Source of the DNA: Paenibacillus sp. FSL H3-0469 | Lineage (GTDB): Bacteria > Bacillota > Bacilli > Paenibacillales > Paenibacillaceae | Assembly: GCF_038051945.1 (NCBI RefSeq) | Contig: NZ_CP150302.1 | Span: 1,364,001-1,428,000, forward strand | Length of the DNA stretch: 64,000 bases | Direction of reading: 5' to 3' | Shown here: one piece after another, positions 59,650 through 64,000 of the stretch | Layout: each line of letters begins with the position of its first letter | How positions within the stretch are numbered: the first letter of the stretch is position 1 | Made by a program: the position numbers and the translations under genes | Notes under the pieces: model-generated | The model's input: the letters and a program-made list of their open reading frames with translations, nothing else | Told to the model about the DNA's origin: nothing | Databases searched by the model: none

Positions 59650-60254
59650 CCGCTCTTCCCTGCTCTTGTCGTCAACATTTCCAGGATTTCCAGATAACCG
59701 CTTCTTCGGGCATGCTCAATCGGACTAGCGCCTTCGGAATCGGCCAGGTTCACATCTGCCCCATGATCCATCAGCAGTTGTACGATAGCCTGATGCGCCT
59801 CTCCCCCATCACCCAGCAGAACCGCTTCCAGCAGTGCCGTCCAGCCAAGATTGTTGATATGATTCACATTGACGTCAGAAGTGGTCAGCAGCTCTTCCAC
59901 AACGTCCACATGACCGCGTTCAGCAGCCGGAATCAGTGCCGTTCCCCCAAACCGGTTCAGGATGGATGTATCCGCACCTGCGGCAATAGCCACCTTAACG
60001 AAATCAAGCATCCCTTCTGCGCCCGCATACAGAAGCGGATTGTCTAAGCGGTTATCGCGAATATCGATGTCCGCCCCTTGTTCAACCAACAATTTGAAAG
60101 CTTCCAATTGATTCGTGTGTACAGCGATCATTGCAGGTGTTCTGCCTGAGGAATCTGTAGCGTCAATATCAGCCCCCTCTGCCAGTAAACGGGTCACACG
60201 ATCCCTATCGCCTTGCTGAACCGCAGCCCATAGCTGTTGATTTAACTGATCCAT
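59646..60254 (-). CDS. Ankyrin-repeat protein
   Basis: 202 residues from ATG 60254, preceded by AGGAGGTG. Five to six ankyrin repeats fill the protein, for example DRDRVTRLLAEGADIDATDSSGRTPAM, then NQLEAFKLLVEQGADIDIRD, DFVKVAIAAGAD, GHVDVVEELL and AIVQLLMDHGADVNLADSEGASPIEHA. A protein-protein interaction module with no signal peptide. It follows the TetR gene by 8 nt, so the two are probably cotranscribed. Partner unknown. Confidence 0.88.
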   Translation of the reverse strand: MDQLNQQLWAAVQQGDRDRVTRLLAEGADIDATDSSGRTPAMIAVHTNQLEAFKLLVEQGADIDIRDNRLDNPLLYAGAEGMLDFVKVAIAAGADTSILNRFGGTALIPAAERGHVDVVEELLTTSDVNVNHINNLGWTALLEAVLLGDGGEAHQAIVQLLMDHGADVNLADSEGASPIEHARRSGYLEILEMLTTRAGKSG

Positions 60255-60262
60255 TTCCTGGT

Positions 60263-60847
60263 TCACCTCCTGAGTATTTCCCTGCCCAGACCGTTCATTA
60301 CATAGGGACGAGCAATGTCTGTAAGCGCACGGGTCCCGCTCTTCTCCCCGGCATTTAACCAATAATGCGCAGCGCCATAAATGGCTGAACCTGTCATGGC
60401 CGCCATGATTTTTATACGATGAATGTCTATCCCATGGAGGGTATCCCCCTTCACAAATATGCTTTCTATGGTTTGCTGCAGCAGTTTCTTGATTTTGTCA
60501 TCGACCAGCTTAGCCATCGGATTGGAATCTATTCTACAGATCCGGTAAAAATCCGTGATGTATTGGTGCGTCATTATGATCAACTGGTCACATATATCAT
60601 CTGTGAACTCCTGTGCATCCGCCACTTGCTCAGGAATTCTCTCATGAAAAGCCTGTTCTGTGACTTCGTCCAGCAAAGCATATTTATCTTCAAAATGGGC
60701 ATAAAAGGTGGCGCGGTTAATGGTTGCTTCCTGAGCGATATCTTTGATGGTGATTGCATCAAATCCTTTTCTCTGCAGCAAGTCTCTGAACGCGGTTCTA
60801 ATTAACTGTCGTGTGCGCAATACCCTCGGATCTTCCTGATTTACCAT
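60263..60847 (-). CDS. TetR/AcrR family regulator
   Basis: 194 residues. The N-terminal helix-turn-helix ITIKDIAQEATINRATFYAHF (about 32-52) is followed by YALLDEVTEQAF and a C-terminal ligand-binding domain with TetR_C-like helices (about 75-190). Divergent from the oxidoreductase gene at 61017, with two similar dyads between them, so it probably represses that gene and itself. It precedes the ankyrin gene in an operon. Confidence 0.9.
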   Translation of the reverse strand: MVNQEDPRVLRTRQLIRTAFRDLLQRKGFDAITIKDIAQEATINRATFYAHFEDKYALLDEVTEQAFHERIPEQVADAQEFTDDICDQLIIMTHQYITDFYRICRIDSNPMAKLVDDKIKKLLQQTIESIFVKGDTLHGIDIHRIKIMAAMTGSAIYGAAHYWLNAGEKSGTRALTDIARPYVMNGLGREILRR

Positions 60848-60885
60848 CCCTATATCTCCTTGTTAAACATCAATATTCACAATGT

Positions 60886-60975
60886 GTTGCCTATGCAACT
60901 TTCCGCTAACTCTGCCGGTTGAACTCTCAAGTCCAGAATATTATTATCATATCAAACAGGTGTTGCTTAAACAAT
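60886..60975. promoter_or_regulatory. Two candidate TetR operators
   Basis: GTTGC-CTAT-GCAAC (60886-60899, perfect 5+4+5) and GTTGC-TTAA-ACAAT (60962-60975, three of five positions) lie between the divergent TetR and oxidoreductase genes. Both begin with GTGTTGC or TGTTGC. Similar dyads at both promoters are typical of TetR control. Binding is inferred. Confidence 0.5.
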
Positions 60976-61016
60976 CTGTGAATCATTATTATGTTTAATT
61001 TAAGAGGAGGATTATC

Positions 61017-62003
61017 ATGAAAGCTATTGCTTTGACAAGCTTTGGAATTCCCGAAGCGCTAGAAGAACTGGAAGTACCCATTCCCGAAATCACCGATACA
61101 CAGGCTCTCGTCGAAATGCACGCCTCATCCATCAATCCCGCAGATGCTCTATTTCGCAGCGGCGCAATTCTTGAGGGTTCGTTGGCCGATAAATTTGCGG
61201 ATCAAATCCAATTGCCGCTTGTTCTTGGTAATGAAGTAGCTGGTATTGTTAAAGAGGTTGGTAGAAAAGTCCGGCATTTCAAGCCGGGGGATCGTGTCAT
61301 GGGTATGATTCCGCGAGGTTCCTACATGGACTATGTTGCCGTGGAGGAAGATCTCCTGGCCGTTATTCCTGAGAGTCTCTCCTTCGAAGAGGCCGGCGCC
61401 GCGCCTGCCGTTGCCCTGCCAGCCTGGCAAGCGCTGTTTGAGCATGGCCATCTTCAACCGGGACAACGCATCCTTATTCAAGCTGGCGCTGGAGGAGTCG
61501 GACACGCTGCAGTACAGTTAGCCAAACAGCATGGAGCATACGTTATCGCAACCGCCAGGGACTATAATCACGATTTCGTCAAAGGACTAGGTGCTGACGA
61601 GGTGATCGATTATACGAAAACCGACTTCGCCACCCAAATCACAGAGCCTGTTGACTTCGTGTTGGATACCGCTATGGACCCCGCCACTTTCGGTACCGGG
61701 TTACCGGGAGACATCGGAAGGAAGAACTACTCGGTCATCAAGGATGGCGGGACCTATATTTCAGTGGTGGCATTCGCGCTCAATGAATACCCCAAGGTCC
61801 GCGGCATTAACGCCTATTTCTTCCAGGCAAGAGCTAACCGTGCCGATTTTGAATCCATTGTCCGCCAGATGCAAGAGAATAAATTGAATATCCATATCCA
61901 TGAGGCCTATCCCTTCACTGCCCAAGGCTTGCTTCAGGCGTATCGCAAAAGTGAAGAGTCCACCAAACGGGGGAAAATAATAATAACGAAAAATCTTGGA
62001 TAA
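61017..62003 (+). CDS. NADPH-dependent quinone oxidoreductase-like (MDR superfamily) protein
   Basis: 328 residues of the zinc-free medium-chain dehydrogenase type. GroES-like N-terminal domain (MKAIALTSFGIPEALEELEVP), VLGNEVAGIVKEVG (about 68-81), nucleotide-binding ILIQAGAGGVGHAAVQLAKQ (about 157) and a quinone-oxidoreductase-like C-terminus. Reduces quinones or enals with NADPH. GAGGAGG precedes the ATG. Divergent from the TetR gene that probably controls it. A terminator follows at 62047. Confidence 0.9.
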   Translation: MKAIALTSFGIPEALEELEVPIPEITDTQALVEMHASSINPADALFRSGAILEGSLADKFADQIQLPLVLGNEVAGIVKEVGRKVRHFKPGDRVMGMIPRGSYMDYVAVEEDLLAVIPESLSFEEAGAAPAVALPAWQALFEHGHLQPGQRILIQAGAGGVGHAAVQLAKQHGAYVIATARDYNHDFVKGLGADEVIDYTKTDFATQITEPVDFVLDTAMDPATFGTGLPGDIGRKNYSVIKDGGTYISVVAFALNEYPKVRGINAYFFQARANRADFESIVRQMQENKLNIHIHEAYPFTAQGLLQAYRKSEESTKRGKIIITKNLG

Positions 62004-62046
62004 ATGCCATGCCTGCCGGGATGGGAATTAGTAATCAGCACAAGTG

Positions 62047-62083
62047 GAAACGATACCGTCCTTTTTAAGGACGGTATCGTTTC
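62047..62083. terminator. Bidirectional terminator
   Basis: Perfect 17-bp stem GAAACGATACCGTCCTT / AAGGACGGTATCGTTTC with a 3-nt T loop. Similar in sequence to the hairpin at 7831-7869. Confidence 0.9.
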
Positions 62084-62154
62084 AGCGAGAAATATAAGGA
62101 TAAGTTATCGTGTGCAACATATAAATTCTTATATTTTGAAGAAAGCTCTATCCT

Positions 62155-62631
62155 CTAAGGGTTAGAGCTTTCTTCACGCATCCATCGTTCAATGATCGGC
62201 TGGCCGCTCAGATGGAGCATATCATGGTGATCTTCGCAGAGGAGCCATTGGACCTTTTTGGAGATCAGGTAGTATTCATTGAGGCGGCAACACTCAGGGA
62301 TCACCTGGAGAATCGTCGCCGTCTTCCCCTCATACAGCCACAGCTTATCATAACAGTCCTCAGCAATGAACCAGATGGATTCATCTTGGATGATGTCTCT
62401 TAGTTTGGCATAGTCCTTGTCTGCAAAGCTTACACTATAATGGGGTTCTTTCAGCCGGTTCCAGCCCCAGTGTAGTCCGTGCGTATGGTGGGCCTTCTCC
62501 AGAAACCGTTCCTCGATTTCACTCAAAATGCGCCTCCACTGGTCTTTGCGGACTTCAAATAGCCTGCTCCGGTCCAGCTTCAGCGACTTGATTAGTTCTT
62601 CAATCTCTGTTCGGACAGATAGGGGATCCAC
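62155..62631 (-). CDS. DUF6756-like hypothetical protein
   Basis: 158 residues from GTG 62631 (GAGGTG 5 nt upstream). The pattern WGWNRLKEPHYSVSF, ESIWFIAEDCYDKLWLYEGK, CCRLNEYYLISKKVQWLLCEDHH matches what I know as DUF6756 (not verified). It is soluble and acidic; the fold resembles SMI1/KNR4-type or immunity-type proteins. It is followed by the CPBP protease gene on the other side. No function known. Confidence 0.7.
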   Translation of the reverse strand: MDPLSVRTEIEELIKSLKLDRSRLFEVRKDQWRRILSEIEERFLEKAHHTHGLHWGWNRLKEPHYSVSFADKDYAKLRDIIQDESIWFIAEDCYDKLWLYEGKTATILQVIPECCRLNEYYLISKKVQWLLCEDHHDMLHLSGQPIIERWMREESSNP

Positions 62632-62687
62632 AGCTTCACCTCATTTTCGGTTACATGGATTGACTTAGGCAGTCATATTGGCTTCTA

Positions 62688-63305
62688 TTATCGTTTCTCC
62701 CCTCTCATCTGAATTACTTTATACTTGAACAACAGCGTAATCCCCAGATTCATGAAAAAATGGACCAGGATCGGAACCAGTAAATTATCCGTCTGCACAT
62801 ACACCCACCCGAAGACCAGACTTGGGATGGTAATATTCAGCAGCATCAGCGGCTTGCTATAGTACTGGACATGCATTCCCGCGAACAGCACCGTGGTGAT
62901 TGCGATAGCGATCCAGGGGCTGGGCAGGTAAAGGGTGAGCACATTTTGTATAATTCCCCGGAACAGCAGCTCCTCGAATAAAGCTCCGGCGAACGTGAAG
63001 GATAGAATCGCTGCGGGCGAGTAATTCTGATAGCTCTTGTTCGTCTCGTCAATGTGACTGGCGGGCGTAAGCAGGGTCAGGATGATTCCGAACAACAGCA
63101 GGCTGATGGATGGAAGAACAACGTACATTGCCAGTTGCAGCGGATTTTCAAAGGATAACAGGTCCTGCAGCGTCAGGACCTCGTAAATAACAAGGGCAAA
63201 GAGAACGGTTGCGCTGATCAGGGCAAAAGCGGAGAAAACCAGCACGGCGTCTCTGGGATTGAATTTTTTTTTGGCTAGTTGCGGGGTCTCGGTTGGACGA
63301 TTCAT
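62688..63305 (-). CDS. CPBP family intramembrane metalloprotease
   Basis: 205 residues, six to seven membrane segments. The three CPBP/Abi motifs are present: EExxxR as FEELLFRG (about 112), FxxxH as FAGMHVQYY (about 142) and HxxxN as VHFFMN (about 182). Possibly processes or confers immunity to peptides. Its start lies 3 nt after the end of the upstream tandem-MerR gene, so the two are probably one operon. Substrate unknown. Confidence 0.88.
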   Translation of the reverse strand: MNRPTETPQLAKKKFNPRDAVLVFSAFALISATVLFALVIYEVLTLQDLLSFENPLQLAMYVVLPSISLLLFGIILTLLTPASHIDETNKSYQNYSPAAILSFTFAGALFEELLFRGIIQNVLTLYLPSPWIAIAITTVLFAGMHVQYYSKPLMLLNITIPSLVFGWVYVQTDNLLVPILVHFFMNLGITLLFKYKVIQMRGEKR

Positions 63306-63308
63306 AAC

Positions 63309-64000
63309 TTAGCTTCTCTCCTTGTCTTCCGGGTTCTCCTTCTCTAAGGACAACAGATTCATATATTTCACCACTTCTGCAATGCCCTTGCATTGAAGCA
63401 TTAGCCGGGTGTTCAGCTTCTCCAGCGCAACCTGGAAGGAGCGTTCGATCTCCTGATGATCCCGGGTATCCAGAGTACTTAACAGATTCCTCATATTGTC
63501 TATGTAATAGACCGTCTTCCGTAAGCTGCTGATCACGAGGATCTTGCGCAGTTCAGCGAGGGAGAACATCCGGAAGCCATTCTCCGGGTTGCGCTCGGAA
63601 CGGATCAGTCCTTCGGCCTCCCAGTGGCGGATCGCTGAAGTCTTCACGCCTGCTATAGCAGCGGCTTCTCCTATATTCATGGGCGTTTTCCATTCCGCAT
63701 TCAGGGTACTTGGGATATCCGTATGTCTAATCATGGCCAGAATGTCCTGGACCCGCTTTTTCTCTAGGTGGATCTGGTATTGCTGCTCATTAATCATCCA
63801 TAACGCCTGTTCCGCCTGCCCTTGCTTCATCCTTCTCATTACCTCATAGGCGACAGGAATATCATAACCTTGTAATAGAACCCGGATCGTCGTAAAAGCC
63901 TGAACATGCACCTCTTTATAATAACGGTGATTGCTTGGCGTTCTGGGCACAGTGGGAATCAGATCCTGATCCTCGTATCTTCTCAGGGTTGTGGTGCTCA
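63309..64000 (-). CDS. MerR-family regulator with two MerR domains, 5' end off the right edge
   Basis: The frame enters from the right edge (STTTLRRYEDQDLIPTVPRT) and ends at 63309. An N-terminal MerR-like domain (LRRYEDQDLIP ... HRYYKEVHVQAF) is followed near residue 105 by a second complete one (MNIGEAAAIAGVKTSAIRHW, then EAEGLIRSERNPENGFRMF), then a helical C-terminal part. Such tandem proteins are uncommon. The missing 5' end holds the first helix-turn-helix. It lies 3 nt before the CPBP protease gene, which it may control. Confidence 0.85.
   Translation of the reverse strand, partial: STTTLRRYEDQDLIPTVPRTPSNHRYYKEVHVQAFTTIRVLLQGYDIPVAYEVMRRMKQGQAEQALWMINEQQYQIHLEKKRVQDILAMIRHTDIPSTLNAEWKTPMNIGEAAAIAGVKTSAIRHWEAEGLIRSERNPENGFRMFSLAELRKILVISSLRKTVYYIDNMRNLLSTLDTRDHQEIERSFQVALEKLNTRLMLQCKGIAEVVKYMNLLSLEKENPEDKERS

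Noticed and set aside
52956..64000. CRISPR-like arrays in the lysine-rich genes
   Set aside because: The repeats are in-frame coding repeats (KHK units) of uneven length, not direct repeats with unique spacers.

Overview
The window looks like chromosomal DNA of a Paenibacillus-type Firmicute (inference). It carries a CUT1 sugar transporter of the LplA/LplB/LplC kind with a membrane-bound AraC-type sensor, strong AGGAGG ribosome binding sites, many small XRE, MerR and YafY regulators, and several proteins of families typical of Bacillaceae and Paenibacillaceae (UPF0173, DegV, DUF2653, DUF4275, DUF2712). Most of the left and right parts are moderately GC-rich. Blocks at about 18.1-24.3 kb, 30.8-31.6 kb and 43.3-48.3 kb are visibly AT-rich and look acquired. 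No rRNA, tRNA, CRISPR array or intact transposase gene was seen.

Layout. 0-3 kb: partial M32 carboxypeptidase, beta-carbonic anhydrase, a secreted/membrane protein and DUF2653. 3.1-10.2 kb: a pectin-oligosaccharide locus with cytoplasmic pectinesterase, solute-binding lipoprotein, two divergently oriented permeases and a sensor/AraC regulator. 10.3-18 kb: housekeeping and accessory genes (DegV, aminoglycoside-phosphotransferase-like kinase, alpha/beta hydrolase, UPF0173, PaaX-like regulator) and a YyaL-type gene broken by a 19-bp insertion.

18.1-24.3 kb: an AT-rich defence/mobile island. Its core is a retron-like operon read on the minus strand: an OLD-type ATPase-TOPRIM gene, then a roughly 210-nt non-coding segment closed by a perfect 14-bp inverted repeat (a1/a2), then a reverse transcriptase with YADD. 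Next come an integrase-fold protein without the catalytic residues (possibly an MrpR/YopR-like repressor) and a small XRE repressor divergent from a 'LEDLYYG' protein across paired palindromic operators. The same repressor/partner module recurs at 47.2-48.2 kb with a tandem repressor duplication and a different operator sequence.

24.3-35 kb: esterase plus ADP-ribosylglycohydrolase, a run of immunity-like small proteins, a YafY/WYL regulator divergent from a GyrI-like protein, a methyltransferase, DUF4275, and a lipoprotein gene with a stop codon in its signal peptide. 35-44.6 kb: metallophosphoesterase, beta-lactamase-family protein, M28 peptidase, then a DUF2712 peptide/lipoprotein/ABC-2 locus headed by its own sigma factor. 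44.8-47.2 kb: several gene remnants.

48.4-64 kb: MTA/SAH-type deaminase divergent from a MerR-methyltransferase fusion over a MerR-like operator, P-loop kinase, inositol monophosphatase, an OmpR-type two-component system, two lysine-rich secreted paralogues (one frameshifted), Ada, PEP-mutase-family enzyme, trypsin-like protease, ankyrin protein, TetR plus quinone-oxidoreductase-like pair, DUF6756-like, CPBP protease and a tandem-MerR protein running off the edge.

A recurrent theme is decayed paralogous blocks. The order beta-lactamase(-)/gene X(+)/inositol monophosphatase(+) occurs twice with reciprocal decay (36.1-39.8 kb and 50.8-52.4 kb). Scrambled pieces of the two-component system lie beside the second lysine-rich gene. 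Family names come from reading motifs by eye; no database search was possible.
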